Assembly (NCBI RefSeq): GCF_049977365.1
Contig: NZ_JBNGEN010000001.1
Coordinates: 124,001 to 188,000 of the forward strand
From: Brachymonas sp049977365
GTDB taxonomy: Bacteria > Pseudomonadota > Gammaproteobacteria > Burkholderiales > Burkholderiaceae_C
Length of the DNA: 64,000 bases
Direction of reading: 5' to 3'
The first letter of the stretch is position 1. Each line of letters starts with the position of its first letter. Below the pieces are notes generated by a model. The model was not told where the DNA came from, searched no databases, and was given only the letters and a program-made list of their open reading frames with translations. Position numbers and translations under genes: made by a program. Below, one piece after another: positions 9,265 to 18,438 of this stretch.

Positions 9265-10020
9265 ATGGTCATCCAGGTTCAACATCTCGATCTAGAGGAG
9301 CAGGAGCAGCTCGATAAAATCAAGCAGTTCTGGGAGCGGTGGGGCAACATCATCACCGGCGTGCTGATCGTGGGGTTGCTGGGTTTTGCAGGCTGGCGCG
9401 GCTATGACTGGTACCAGTCCCAGCAGGCTGGCAAGGCTTCCCTGCTGTATGACCAGGTGCGTCTCGATGCCCAGTCCGGTGATGCAGCCAAGCTTGCCGA
9501 GAGTCTCAAGACCATGCAGGAACAGTACGGCAGCACCACCTACGCGCAGCAGGCGGGCCTTCTGGCCGCATCGACCTTCTTCCAGAAAGGGCAGGTCGAC
9601 CAGGCCAAGGCGGCACTGACCGAGGTCATCGCAGAAAAGGCCGACAAAGGCCTGCAGAGCATGGCGAGGCTGCAGCTTGCACAGATCCTGACACAGCAGA
9701 AACAGTACGATCTGGCGCTGCAGCAGGTGTCGGGCAGCATGGATCCCGCGTTCGAAGGTCTGGCAGCCGATGCGCAGGGAGACATTCACCAGCTGCAGGG
9801 CAAGACACCAGAGGCCATTCAGGACTACACGCGCGCCTACAAGGCCCTGGAAGCGGGACTGCCCTATCGGCAGATGGTGGCCCTCAAGCTGACTGCACTG
9901 GGGGTCGACATTGCCCCGGAAACCCCAGCTGCATCGTCTGCGCCGGAGGCCGCTGCTGCATCGGCAGCCGGACCCGCATCGAGCGCTGCATCCGCATCCT
10001 CGGCAGCGCAGGCAGGCTGA
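9265..10020 (+). CDS. yfgM: YfgM-family tetratricopeptide membrane protein (ancillary SecYEG translocon subunit)
   Basis: A protein of 251 residues. YfgM is an inner-membrane protein that associates with SecYEG and the periplasmic chaperone PpiD. A short cytoplasmic N-terminus (LEEQEQLDKIKQFWERW) precedes one membrane helix (about 30-46), then a periplasmic TPR-like domain. The last 30 or so residues are Ala/Ser/Pro-rich and probably unstructured. It sits between hisS and bamB, the conserved place for this gene in proteobacteria. Confidence 0.88.
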   Translation: MVIQVQHLDLEEQEQLDKIKQFWERWGNIITGVLIVGLLGFAGWRGYDWYQSQQAGKASLLYDQVRLDAQSGDAAKLAESLKTMQEQYGSTTYAQQAGLLAASTFFQKGQVDQAKAALTEVIAEKADKGLQSMARLQLAQILTQQKQYDLALQQVSGSMDPAFEGLAADAQGDIHQLQGKTPEAIQDYTRAYKALEAGLPYRQMVALKLTALGVDIAPETPAASSAPEAAAASAAGPASSAASASSAAQAG

Positions 10021-10116
10021 TTCCTGCCGGTTCTTCCGCTGGGAGCTTCCGGGTGTAGCCGTGGAGCCCGATCTGTCATCTTTTTCTTCTTTTCCGCCTG
10101 AGTGCAAGGAAATTCC

Positions 10117-11304
10117 ATGAGGTCTCTCCTCCCCGCGGACAGTTCCGCAACCTCTCGACATGCATCCCGCGGCCTGCACCGGACGGTCTGTGCCGTATCT
10201 CTCGCGGTGGCGGCCATGCTGTCGGCCTGCTCTGGCTACAAACCGCCGCCTCCGTCGCCCCTGCAGCCGAATCCGGCCACGGTGGCTGCCCATGCAGCAT
10301 GGACGCAGCGCCTGGCAGGTGGGGTGAACTTTCCCCTGCATGTGGCCGCTGTCGATGGCCGCCTGATCATGGCGGATGCCAGCGGAGATGTCATGGCACT
10401 CGATGCCACCACGGGAAGTGTGGCCTGGCGCACCCATGTCGCTTCGAGCCTCGTGGCTGGGGTCGGCACCGACGGCACCACGAGCGCCGTGGTCAGCGGC
10501 AGCAGCGAGCTCATTGCCATTCGCAATGGCATGGTGGCCTGGAAGGTTCCTCTTGCGTCGCAATCCTACACAGCTCCCCTGGTGGCAGGGGGGCGCGTGT
10601 TCGTGGTCAACGCCGATCGCAGCATTGCCGCCTATGATGCGGGCAATGGCTATCGCATCTGGCAGCAGAAGGCTCGTGCAGGCAATGAGGACAACCTCGT
10701 GCTCAAGCAGGATTCCCTGCTGATGGCGGCAGGCGGTGGCTTGTTGGTGGGAGTCGCAGGACGCATCGTTGCGTTCAATCCGGACAATGGAGCCCCGCTG
10801 GGAGAGGTCACGCTGGCCATTCCGCGCGGAGTCGACGAGGTGGCGCGCATGTCCGATGTGGTGGCGCCCGCCTCGCGCGTGGGCAACAGTCTGTGCGCCC
10901 GCACCTTCCAGGCCAATGTGGCCTGCGCCGACTACGGCAAGTCAGCCATTGCCTGGAGTCAGCCCAGCGATGGCACTTCTGGCATTTCCGGAGATGCACG
11001 CATCGTCGTCGGCGCCGATTCCCTTGGCGATGTCGTGGCATGGTCCCGTGCCGATGGCAAGCAGCTCTGGAAGAACACGACGTTCCGCCATCGTGGCCTG
11101 TCGGCCCCGCTGGTGATAGGGGACAACGTGCTGGTGGCAGATGCCCAGGGTTATGTGCACGTGCTCGACGCAGCAGACGGAGAGCTGCGCAACCGCGTGG
11201 CCACCGATGGCGCGCCCATTCAGGTTGCACCGGTGGCAGTAGGCCGCGATCTTGCAGTGGTCGTGGGGGCCAAGGGCACCGTATCGGCCATTCGTCTCCA
11301 GTGA
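10117..11304 (+). CDS. bamB: Outer membrane protein assembly factor BamB (lipoprotein)
   Basis: A protein of 395 residues. BamB is the beta-propeller lipoprotein of the BAM complex that inserts beta-barrel proteins into the outer membrane. A signal peptide ends in lipobox LSAC, with the lipidated cysteine at residue 38. PQQ-type propeller blades follow (GDVMALDATTGSVAW, SIAAYDAGNGYRIW, GDVVAWSRADGKQLW, GYVHVLDAADGEL). ATG 10117 was preferred over GTG 10102 because it has an AAGGA site 6 bases upstream. der follows 37 bp downstream. Confidence 0.92.
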   Translation: MRSLLPADSSATSRHASRGLHRTVCAVSLAVAAMLSACSGYKPPPPSPLQPNPATVAAHAAWTQRLAGGVNFPLHVAAVDGRLIMADASGDVMALDATTGSVAWRTHVASSLVAGVGTDGTTSAVVSGSSELIAIRNGMVAWKVPLASQSYTAPLVAGGRVFVVNADRSIAAYDAGNGYRIWQQKARAGNEDNLVLKQDSLLMAAGGGLLVGVAGRIVAFNPDNGAPLGEVTLAIPRGVDEVARMSDVVAPASRVGNSLCARTFQANVACADYGKSAIAWSQPSDGTSGISGDARIVVGADSLGDVVAWSRADGKQLWKNTTFRHRGLSAPLVIGDNVLVADAQGYVHVLDAADGELRNRVATDGAPIQVAPVAVGRDLAVVVGAKGTVSAIRLQ

Positions 11305-11341
11305 TCTTCCCCATCCTCTTTATTCATAGGAACCTGTCACG

Positions 11342-12682
11342 ATGAAGCCCGTCATTGCACTGGTCGGACGGCCCAATGTCGGCAAATCGACACTTTTCAA
11401 CCGCCTGACCAAATCCCGCGACGCCATCGTCGCCGACTTCGCCGGTCTCACGCGCGACCGTCACTACGGCAATGGCCGTCAGGGTCGGCGGGAGTTCATC
11501 GTCATAGACACCGGGGGCTTCGAGCCCGATGCGGGCAACGGCAGCATCTACCGGGAAATGGCGCGGCAGACCCAGCAGGCCGTGGCAGAAGCCGATGTGG
11601 TGATCTTCGTGGTGGACGCTCGGGAAGGGCTCTCTGCCCAGGATTACGAGATCGCCAATTACCTGCGTCGTCTCGGCAAGCCTACCGTGCTGGTGGGCAA
11701 CAAGGCCGAAGGCATGAAGGAGGGGCGGCAGCTCGCCGAGTTCTACGAACTGGGGCTGGGTGAGGTGCATGGCATCTCTGCGGCCCACGGACAGGGGGTG
11801 CGCGGTCTGGTGGATCTGGCGCTCGATCTCATCGGCATTCCAGAGCCCGATGAAGATGCGCCAGAGCCTGCGAATGACGTGATCCGGCTGGCGGTGGCAG
11901 GCCGCCCGAACGTGGGCAAGTCCACGTTGATCAACACTTGGCTGGGAGAGGAGCGTCTGGTGGCGTTCGATCTTCCCGGCACCACCCGCGACGCCATTTC
12001 GGTGCCTTTCGAGCGCAACGGGCAGAAGTTCGAGCTGATCGATACCGCAGGGCTCCGCCGCAAGGGCAAGGTGTTCGAGGCGATCGAGAAGTTCTCCGTC
12101 GTCAAGACGCTGCAGGCCATCGAATCCGCGAATGTCGTGCTGCTGCTGCTCGATGCCACGCAGGGCGTGACCGACCAGGATGCCCACATTGCAGGCTATA
12201 TCCTGGAATCCGGCCGCGCCGTGGTGCTCGCCATCAACAAATGGGATGCCGTGGACGAATACCAGCGTGAGCTGGTGCTGCGGTCGGTAGAGAGTCGTCT
12301 GGCCTTCCTGAAGTTCGCGGCGCTGCACTACATTTCCGCCAAGAAACGGCAGGGGCTCGGCCCTCTGTGGCAGTCCATCGCCGACGCACATGCAGCAGCC
12401 AACTGCAAGATGCCCACGCCGGTGCTGACCAGGCTGCTGCATGAGGCAGTGCAGTTCCAGGCGCCCAGGCGCAGCGGAATGTACCGCCCCAAGCTGCGTT
12501 ATGCGCATCAGGGGGGCATGAATCCGCCTGTGGTAGTGGTACATGGCAACTCGCTCGAAGGTGTCACCGATGCCTACAAGCGCTATCTGGAAGGACGCCT
12601 GCGCAAGCACTTCAATCTGATCGGCACTCCGCTGCGCATCGAGATGAAGACTTCGCACAACCCCTACGTCGACAAGAGCTGA
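11342..12682 (+). CDS. der: Ribosome biogenesis GTPase Der (EngA)
   Basis: A protein of 446 residues. Der is an essential double GTPase for 50S subunit assembly. Both G domains are visible, each with GRPNVGKST (near residues 8 and 184), DTGG and DTAG, and NKxD-type base-recognition motifs (the first is NKAE, the second NKWD). The C-terminal KH-like domain ends PLRIEMKTSHNPY. In many Burkholderiales der is followed by hfq and hflX; here the next gene is hpnE on the opposite strand, and the two genes overlap tail to tail by 19 bp. Confidence 0.97.
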   Translation: MKPVIALVGRPNVGKSTLFNRLTKSRDAIVADFAGLTRDRHYGNGRQGRREFIVIDTGGFEPDAGNGSIYREMARQTQQAVAEADVVIFVVDAREGLSAQDYEIANYLRRLGKPTVLVGNKAEGMKEGRQLAEFYELGLGEVHGISAAHGQGVRGLVDLALDLIGIPEPDEDAPEPANDVIRLAVAGRPNVGKSTLINTWLGEERLVAFDLPGTTRDAISVPFERNGQKFELIDTAGLRRKGKVFEAIEKFSVVKTLQAIESANVVLLLLDATQGVTDQDAHIAGYILESGRAVVLAINKWDAVDEYQRELVLRSVESRLAFLKFAALHYISAKKRQGLGPLWQSIADAHAAANCKMPTPVLTRLLHEAVQFQAPRRSGMYRPKLRYAHQGGMNPPVVVVHGNSLEGVTDAYKRYLEGRLRKHFNLIGTPLRIEMKTSHNPYVDKS

Positions 12683-14049
12683 TCGGCCCCGTCGGTTGCG
12701 GCAGTGGCGGCCATGCCGGCCGCACGACCGCTGGATACGGCACCTTCCAGCGTCGCTGGGTAGGGGCCTTCCACATAGTCGCCACATGCCCACAGATCCG
12801 GTAGGACGCGTGGGGATGGGCGGCGCAGTTCCCGGGCGCAGACAAAGGTCGCCCGTTTTTCCATCAAGGTGCGCTCCAGGATCAGTTCAGTCAGATTCAG
12901 CTGGTCGGTGGCCTGCTGCAGCACACGAGCCTCCATCACCTGCCGCTCTTCCATGGCATGGCTGCAGACAAAGGCCAGCAGATGGTGCGGTTGCCCATCC
13001 ATCAGACGCGTGCGGTGGGCGTGATGAAACACGAACTGTGCAGGAGCGCTGTCCGAGTCGGGCAAGGCCTGCATTGCAGGCAGTCCGGCGCAGGATCGAG
13101 CGGGGCACCACACGTACGTAGTTGCGATGGCGGCCTGCGCAAGTGCATGGGCATCCTGTGCCCAGGACAGATCGGCGGGGACAACCTCAGCAGCAGTCAG
13201 AGTCGATACCAGCCTAGCCGCTTCCCAGGAGGGGCAGGCCAGAATGACACGGTCATGCCGGGCGCTCACGGTGCTGGTCCCCTTCGGGGTCACTTCCAGC
13301 TCCCAGGGGGCGGTGTCTGTATGGCGCGACAGGCTGCGCACGCGGCTGGCAAGGTGCACCTGTCCACCATGGCGGGATACCCATTGCAGAGCGGGAGCGG
13401 GCAGTACGGCGCCCAGAGGAACCATGGGCCACAACACGTCGGCGCTCCCCCGCGTGGAGAACAAGGCGTCTCGAATCACGCGCAGAAACATCGGTCCACT
13501 GGTGTTTTCCGGTGGAGAGTTGAAGGCCGACAGGCACAGGGGCTCAATCAGGTGGCGTTGGATGATCGGAGGCAGGCTGGCGCACAGGGTCTGTACCGTG
13601 ACCTCCTCGGAGCATGTGAATCCGGTTTTTTGCCAGTGCATGGCGGTCTGCAGCAGGTGCCATCTGTCCGCCCAGGTCCATCCCTTGGCACGCAGGATGC
13701 CCCAGGCCGTGGCAAGACTCGGAAAGCGGCTGCTGCAGGGCAGGGCCAGTCCCGTGCCGTCGGGCCAGCGCAGATCCAGGGGAAGCCGCTGCAGTACGGT
13801 GTCCGGTTCGATGCCCACCTCGCGCATCAGCGCAAGCGTTTCCCGGTAGGCACCCAGCAAGATATGCTGGCCGTTGTCCAGCGGAAGGTCGTTTCGGCCT
13901 GCGATCGTGCGCGCACGCCCACCGGGTTCCGAGGCTGCTTCATATACCGTGACCCGATGTCCCCTTGCCACCGCTGTCACGGCGGCGGCACATCCTGCCC
14001 AGCCGGCACCGATGATGGCGATGTCGAAGCGCCTCAGGGCCTCAGGCAT
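12664..14049 (-). CDS. hpnE: Hydroxysqualene dehydroxylase HpnE (FAD-dependent)
   Basis: A protein of 461 residues. HpnE is a flavin amine-oxidoreductase-fold enzyme that reduces hydroxysqualene to squalene, the last step of the three-enzyme HpnCDE route. The N-terminal FAD-binding motif IGAGWAGCAAAV and EPGGRART are clear, and the C-terminal flavin contact is seen as PDLWACGDYVEGPYPATLEG. It lies 63 bp downstream of hpnD on the same strand. Its stop codon lies inside the end of der, so the genes converge with no spacer. Phytoene-desaturase relatives have the same fold; the neighbouring hpnC and hpnD make HpnE the better call. Confidence 0.88.
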   Translation of the reverse strand: MPEALRRFDIAIIGAGWAGCAAAVTAVARGHRVTVYEAASEPGGRARTIAGRNDLPLDNGQHILLGAYRETLALMREVGIEPDTVLQRLPLDLRWPDGTGLALPCSSRFPSLATAWGILRAKGWTWADRWHLLQTAMHWQKTGFTCSEEVTVQTLCASLPPIIQRHLIEPLCLSAFNSPPENTSGPMFLRVIRDALFSTRGSADVLWPMVPLGAVLPAPALQWVSRHGGQVHLASRVRSLSRHTDTAPWELEVTPKGTSTVSARHDRVILACPSWEAARLVSTLTAAEVVPADLSWAQDAHALAQAAIATTYVWCPARSCAGLPAMQALPDSDSAPAQFVFHHAHRTRLMDGQPHHLLAFVCSHAMEERQVMEARVLQQATDQLNLTELILERTLMEKRATFVCARELRRPSPRVLPDLWACGDYVEGPYPATLEGAVSSGRAAGMAATAATDGADQLLST

Positions 14050-14112
14050 AGGTAAGATTCCGACACTGCAGGAGCTTGGCCTCCCAGTCTGTGAGGGAAA
14101 GAAGCGTCGGGA

Positions 14113-14976
14113 TCATATCCTGCGTGCCCCCAGCGCCTGCACTTTCCACGCCAGCCAGAACTTGCGCAGGGGAGTGAGTGCAATGCGCTGGTGCAGAACC
14201 TGGAAGTCTTCTCTTTCGATTTCGCGCAGCAGCGTGCGATAGATGCTGCCCATCATCAGCCCCGGCTTCTGGCTGCGGCGATCCGCTGCCGGCAATGCGG
14301 CCAGTGCCTCCTCGTAGAGGGCATGGGCACGCTGGGCCTGAAACTGCATCAGGGCCCGGAACTCGGGGCTGTATTGCCTGTCGAGGATGGCGCTTGCACG
14401 CACCCCGAAGGTCTGCATGTCGTTCACGGGGAGATAGATGCGGCCTCGCATGGCATCCTCGCCCACATCGCGGATGATGTTGGTGAGCTGCAGCGCCAGT
14501 CCCAGCTTGTGGGCGTAGTCGGTGGTCCCGGCTTCCGATTGCCCAAAGATGCGTGCCGACACTTCACCGACGATGCCCGCCACGAGGTGGCAATAGCGCT
14601 GCAGGCCCGGAAAATCCAGATAGCGTGTCTGCTGCAGATCCATGCGGCAGCCTTCGATCACAGCCATCAGGTGGCGTTTCTCGATGCCGAAGCGCGGAGC
14701 CAGCGGCATGATCGCACGCATCACGGGGTGGGTCGCTTCTCCCGCGTAGGCCTGTTCGACCTCGCGCTCCCACCATGCGAGCTTGGTCTGTGCCACCATG
14801 GGATCGCTGACCTCATCCACCACATCGTCCACCTCGCGGCAGAAGGCGTAGAAGGCCGTGATGGCGGCACGGCGTTCGGCCGGGAGGAACAGGAAGGCGT
14901 AATAGAAACTGCTGCCGGAAGATACAGCGGTCTGCTGAACGTAATCCTGGGGAGAACTGGCGGTAGGCGAAGACAT
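14113..14976 (-). CDS. hpnD: Presqualene diphosphate synthase HpnD
   Basis: A protein of 287 residues, from ATG 14976; the open frame continues upstream without similarity. HpnD condenses two farnesyl diphosphates to presqualene diphosphate. The two aspartate-rich substrate-binding motifs of the squalene/phytoene synthase family are present as REVDDVVDEV and NIIRDVGEDAMRGRIYLP. It stands 23 bp downstream of hpnC. The split of roles between HpnC and HpnD follows published work on the family and is inferred here from sequence type. Confidence 0.88.
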   Translation of the reverse strand: MSSPTASSPQDYVQQTAVSSGSSFYYAFLFLPAERRAAITAFYAFCREVDDVVDEVSDPMVAQTKLAWWEREVEQAYAGEATHPVMRAIMPLAPRFGIEKRHLMAVIEGCRMDLQQTRYLDFPGLQRYCHLVAGIVGEVSARIFGQSEAGTTDYAHKLGLALQLTNIIRDVGEDAMRGRIYLPVNDMQTFGVRASAILDRQYSPEFRALMQFQAQRAHALYEEALAALPAADRRSQKPGLMMGSIYRTLLREIEREDFQVLHQRIALTPLRKFWLAWKVQALGARRI

Positions 14977-14999
14977 GCGCCTATTGTCCCATGGAAGCC

Positions 15000-15887
15000 T
15001 CACCGCGCCGGCAGGAGCAGGGCGCTCAGCAGCAGCCCCGGCAGATCTCCAGCACCCAGCGCAGGGCGGTGCTGCGCGATGCTGGCTCCAAGGGCGCGGG
15101 TTCGGCGACCGATTCGCAGTCCGCCCTCGATCACCAGCCGCAGTTCCAGCCCGGCCTTCCAGCCCGCTGCGGCGCGCACGACACCCGGCAGGCCCATCCC
15201 GCTGCGCATCAATGTCGTGCTGAACGCCAGCAATTCCTCCATCAGCATCTGCAGATCCATGGCATGGGCTTGCTGCGGACACCGCGGATCCACATGGAAC
15301 TGTGCGCACAGGTCTGCTGGGAGATAGTAGCGTCCTCGGGGCACATCCACCGAAAGGTCCTGCCAGAAATTGAAGAGCTGCAGCGCCGTGCAGATGGCGT
15401 CGCTTTGCTGCAGGGCCGTTTCGGAAGCAACACCATAGAGGTGCAGCAGCAGTCGTCCCACCGGATTCGCCGACAGACGGGCATAGTCCTGCAGGCTGCG
15501 CAGGTCGGCGTGCACGCTGCCATCTCGGGAGGCCTCCACATCGTGTTCGAAGGCATTGAGAAGATCATGCAGCCACGACACCGGCAGTGCATGCCGGATC
15601 ACGGCCGTTCTGAGCGGCTGCATCACGGACGCCCAGGGGGCACCGTCGTCCGCATTCTCGGAGGCACGAGTCAGGGTGCGGTCGAGGGCGAGCCGATACG
15701 CGGCCAGAGACTGCAGCCGTGCATCGGCTGTGTGGCTGCCTTCGTCTGCCAGATCATCGGCTGTGCGCGCGAAGTGATAGATCGCCACGATGGCAGGGCG
15801 CAGCGCAGCCGGGCACAGCAGGCTGGCCACGGGAAAGTTCTCGTAATGATCGACGGAGGAGGGAGATGGGGGCACGGTGTGATCCAA
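15000..15887 (-). CDS. hpnC: Squalene synthase-like HpnC (hydroxysqualene synthase)
   Basis: A protein of 295 residues if started at TTG 15887; GTG 15875 is a second option. No ATG lies near the family N-terminus (ENFPVASLLCPAALRPAI). HpnC converts presqualene diphosphate to hydroxysqualene. Motifs are ARTADDLADE and FNFWQDLSVDVPRGRYYLP. The TTG has an AGGGGA element about 9 bases upstream, which favours it. It is the first gene of the hpnC-hpnD-hpnE unit and divergent from tRNA-Leu. No squalene-hopene cyclase (shc) is in the window, so the end product is unknown. Confidence 0.85.
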   Translation of the reverse strand: MDHTVPPSPSSVDHYENFPVASLLCPAALRPAIVAIYHFARTADDLADEGSHTADARLQSLAAYRLALDRTLTRASENADDGAPWASVMQPLRTAVIRHALPVSWLHDLLNAFEHDVEASRDGSVHADLRSLQDYARLSANPVGRLLLHLYGVASETALQQSDAICTALQLFNFWQDLSVDVPRGRYYLPADLCAQFHVDPRCPQQAHAMDLQMLMEELLAFSTTLMRSGMGLPGVVRAAAGWKAGLELRLVIEGGLRIGRRTRALGASIAQHRPALGAGDLPGLLLSALLLPAR

Positions 15888-16040
15888 GGGCGCAGATCCC
15901 CTGTGGGGAAGGGCGCCACGCGGGCCAAAGCGGCCGTTTGTCCGGCGCGTGGCCCGTGCGGTGCATTTTGCAAGGTAGAATCACATGTTACCTGTTTTCG
16001 TCCGGAACACCGCCGTGCGGTGCCCCATGGACCGGGAGCA

Positions 16041-16127
16041 GCGCGGGTGGCGAAATTGGTAGACGCACCAGGTTTAGGTCCTGACGCCAGCAATGGCGTG
16101 GGGGTTCAAGTCCCCCCCCGCGCACCA
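16041..16127 (+). tRNA. tRNA-Leu (anticodon TAG)
   Basis: An 87-base class II tRNA with acceptor arm GCGCGGG/CCCGCGC, discriminator A and encoded CCA. The anticodon loop reads TTTAGGT with TAG in the centre, and the T arm contains GGTTCAAGTCC. It lies 64 bp before tig, as it does in many Burkholderiales. Confidence 0.95.
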
Positions 16128-16191
16128 CACGATTCTGCAGCCATGCCGCAGCCCCCGCTGCGACATGCACGTCATCACAAAGGAAATCTCA

Positions 16192-17505
16192 ATGACAGTG
16201 ACCGTTGAAACGCTGGAAAAGCTGGAACGCAAGATCACCCTGAACGTCCCTGCCAAGGACATCGAGACCGAAGTCGGCAAGCGCCTTCAGCGTCTGTCCC
16301 GTACCGTCAAGATGGATGGATTCCGTCCCGGCAAGGTGCCCATGAGCGTGGTGGCGCGCCAGTATGGTCCTGCTGTCCAGTACGAAGTCATCAACGACAA
16401 GGTCGGCGAGGCCTTCTACCAGGCAGCCAGCGAAGCTGGCCTGCGCGTGGCTGGCCAGCCTGCCATCAGCGAGAAGGAAGGCGCTCCCGAGGGCGAGCTT
16501 CAGTTCGACGCTGTCTTCGAGGTGTTCCCTGAAGTGAAGATCGAAGGCCTGGAAAACGCTGAGATCGAGAAGCTGGAAGCCGAGGTGGATGATTCTGCCG
16601 TGGATCGCACCATCGACATCCTGCGCAAGCAGCGCCGCACCTTCAGCCAGCGTGGCAACGACCAGCCGGCCCAGGATGGCGACCGCGTGACTGTGGATTT
16701 CGAGGGCAAGATCGACGGTGAAGTGTTCGCGGGCGGCAAGGCAGAGGACTTCCAGTACCTCGTCGGCGAAGGCCAGATGCTCAAGGAGTTCGAGGATGCC
16801 GTGCGCGGCATGAAGCTGGGCGAAAGCAAGACCTTCCCCCTGGCCTTCCCCGAGGACTATCACGGCAAGGATGTGGCAGGCAAGACCGCCGACTTCCTCG
16901 TCACGGTCAAGAAGCTCGAAGCTGCGCACCTGCCGGAAGTCGATGACGAATTCGCCAAGCAGCTCGGCGTGGCCGAAGGCACTGTCGAAGCCCTGCGCAA
17001 CGACATCCGCAAGAATCTGGCTCGTGAGGTCAAGTACCGTCTGCTGGCCCGCAACAAGTCTGCGGTCATGGAAGCGCTGCTGGCCCATGCCCAGCTCGAC
17101 CTGCCCAAGGCCAGCGTGCAGGCCGAGATCGACAACATGGTGCAGAACGCCCGTGCCGATCTCCAGCAGCGCGGCATCAAGGATGCGGACAAGGCGCCCA
17201 TTCCCGGCGACCTGTTCAAGGACCAGGCCGAGCGCCGCGTCCGTCTGGGCCTGATCGTGGCAGAGCTCGTGCGTGCCAACAACCTGCTCGCTACGCCCGA
17301 ACAGGTCAAGACCCATGTCGAAGAGCTGGCTTCCAGCTACGAGAAGCCCGAGGACGTGGCCCGCTGGTATTATGGCGACGAAGGGCGCATGGCCGAAATC
17401 GAAGCGGTCGTCACCGAGAACAACGTAGCCAACTATGTACTGGGCAAGGCAAAGGTCACTGACAAGAAGGTGTCCTTCGACGAACTGATGGGCCCTCAGG
17501 CCTGA
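16192..17505 (+). CDS. tig: Trigger factor (ribosome-associated chaperone)
   Basis: A protein of 437 residues. Trigger factor binds L23 at the ribosomal exit tunnel, shields nascent chains and has peptidyl-prolyl isomerase activity. It shows an N-terminal ribosome-binding domain (signature FRPGKVPMSVVARQYG), a central FKBP domain (GDRVTVDFEGKIDGEVF) and a helical C-terminal chaperone domain. The ATG 16192 has an AAAGGAA site upstream. It heads the tig-clpP-clpX-lon block; a terminator-like hairpin separates it from clpP, so clpP may have its own promoter. Confidence 0.97.
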   Translation: MTVTVETLEKLERKITLNVPAKDIETEVGKRLQRLSRTVKMDGFRPGKVPMSVVARQYGPAVQYEVINDKVGEAFYQAASEAGLRVAGQPAISEKEGAPEGELQFDAVFEVFPEVKIEGLENAEIEKLEAEVDDSAVDRTIDILRKQRRTFSQRGNDQPAQDGDRVTVDFEGKIDGEVFAGGKAEDFQYLVGEGQMLKEFEDAVRGMKLGESKTFPLAFPEDYHGKDVAGKTADFLVTVKKLEAAHLPEVDDEFAKQLGVAEGTVEALRNDIRKNLAREVKYRLLARNKSAVMEALLAHAQLDLPKASVQAEIDNMVQNARADLQQRGIKDADKAPIPGDLFKDQAERRVRLGLIVAELVRANNLLATPEQVKTHVEELASSYEKPEDVARWYYGDEGRMAEIEAVVTENNVANYVLGKAKVTDKKVSFDELMGPQA

Positions 17506-17534
17506 TCGGCGGCGACGTCAGCCCTTGAACGGGT

Positions 17535-17581
17535 GGCCTGTGCGGGTGGGCTTGCAGTCCCCTTCACAGGCCTTATTTATT
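17535..17581 (+). terminator. Probable terminator after tig
   Basis: GGCCTGTG (17535-17542) pairs with CACAGGCC (17565-17572) across a 22-base loop, followed by a T/A-rich run starting TTATTTATT. The large loop makes it weaker than a textbook terminator. Confidence 0.6.
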
Positions 17582-17657
17582 GCAGGTCGACACTGTTTTC
17601 TGTATCTGCTGTCAGGTGAGTGCAGTGTCTGATCCATCCTATCGGAGCGAGCAAGTC

Positions 17658-18296
17658 ATGCAGAATCAATTCAGCGGTACCGGTGCACTGGACGCCCAGG
17701 CGCTTGGCCTCATCCCCATGGTGATCGAGCAGTCGGGACGGGGGGAGCGTTCCTATGACATCTATTCCCGCCTGTTGCGTGAGCGGGTGGTCTTTCTGGT
17801 AGGGCCCGTCAACGACCAGACAGCCAGTCTGGTGGTGGCGCAGCTCCTGTTCCTGGAGAGCGAGAATCCCGAGAAGGACATTTCCTTCTATATCAACTCT
17901 CCCGGTGGGTCGGTGAGCGCTGGCATGGCCATCTATGACACCATGCAGTTCATCAAGCCGGATGTCTCCACCCTCTGCATGGGGATGGCAGCCAGCATGG
18001 GGGCATTCCTCCTGTCGTCCGGTGCCAAGGGCAAGCGTTTCAGCCTTCCCAATTCCCGCGTGATGATCCATCAGCCTCTGGGCGGGGCCCAGGGCCAGGC
18101 TACCGATATCGAGATCCATGCCCGGGAAATCCTGCGCCTGCGCAAGGACCTGAACCATATCCTGGCCTCCAATACCGCACAGCCGCTCGACAAGATCGAA
18201 CGCGATACCGAGCGGGATTTCTTCATGTCTGCCGAGGAAGCCCAGAACTATGGCCTCGTCGACAAGGTGATCACGCACCGCAGCCAGGCCGTCTGA
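17658..18296 (+). CDS. clpP: ATP-dependent Clp protease proteolytic subunit ClpP
   Basis: A protein of 212 residues. ClpP forms the tetradecameric serine protease barrel that degrades substrates fed by ClpX or ClpA. The catalytic triad is visible: Ser113 (MGMAASMGAF), His138 (MIHQPLGG) and Asp187 (ERDTERDFF). The mature end is expected near residues 14-20, as a short propeptide is usual. ATG 17658 is the start because it is followed by the usual short leader and LIPMVIEQSGRGERSYDIY. clpX is 142 bp downstream. Confidence 0.98.
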   Translation: MQNQFSGTGALDAQALGLIPMVIEQSGRGERSYDIYSRLLRERVVFLVGPVNDQTASLVVAQLLFLESENPEKDISFYINSPGGSVSAGMAIYDTMQFIKPDVSTLCMGMAASMGAFLLSSGAKGKRFSLPNSRVMIHQPLGGAQGQATDIEIHAREILRLRKDLNHILASNTAQPLDKIERDTERDFFMSAEEAQNYGLVDKVITHRSQAV

Positions 18297-18314
18297 CCGA
18301 CCTCCTTCCTGCAG

Positions 18315-18351
18315 GTGTGGCCAACGATCTCAGCGAGACCGTCGGCCACAC
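18315..18351 (+). other. Inverted repeat between clpP and clpX
   Basis: GTGTGGCC (18315-18322) pairs with GGCCACAC (18344-18351), with a smaller TCTC/GAGA stem inside. No T-run follows, so it is not a classical terminator. It could be a processing or RNA-stability element that separates the clpP and clpX messages. Confidence 0.45.
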
Positions 18352-18438
18352 TGGTGCCGGGCATTTCTGGTTCTGGCATTTCTCGCATTTTTTCCGTCTT
18401 CTCCAGTCGATTGGCATTTTGCCGGTCGCACATGATTC

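Noticed and set aside
14991..16208. Plus-strand open frame of 405 codons across hpnC and tRNA-Leu
   Set aside because: It runs through a tRNA gene and opposite hpnC, and its product has no family resemblance.
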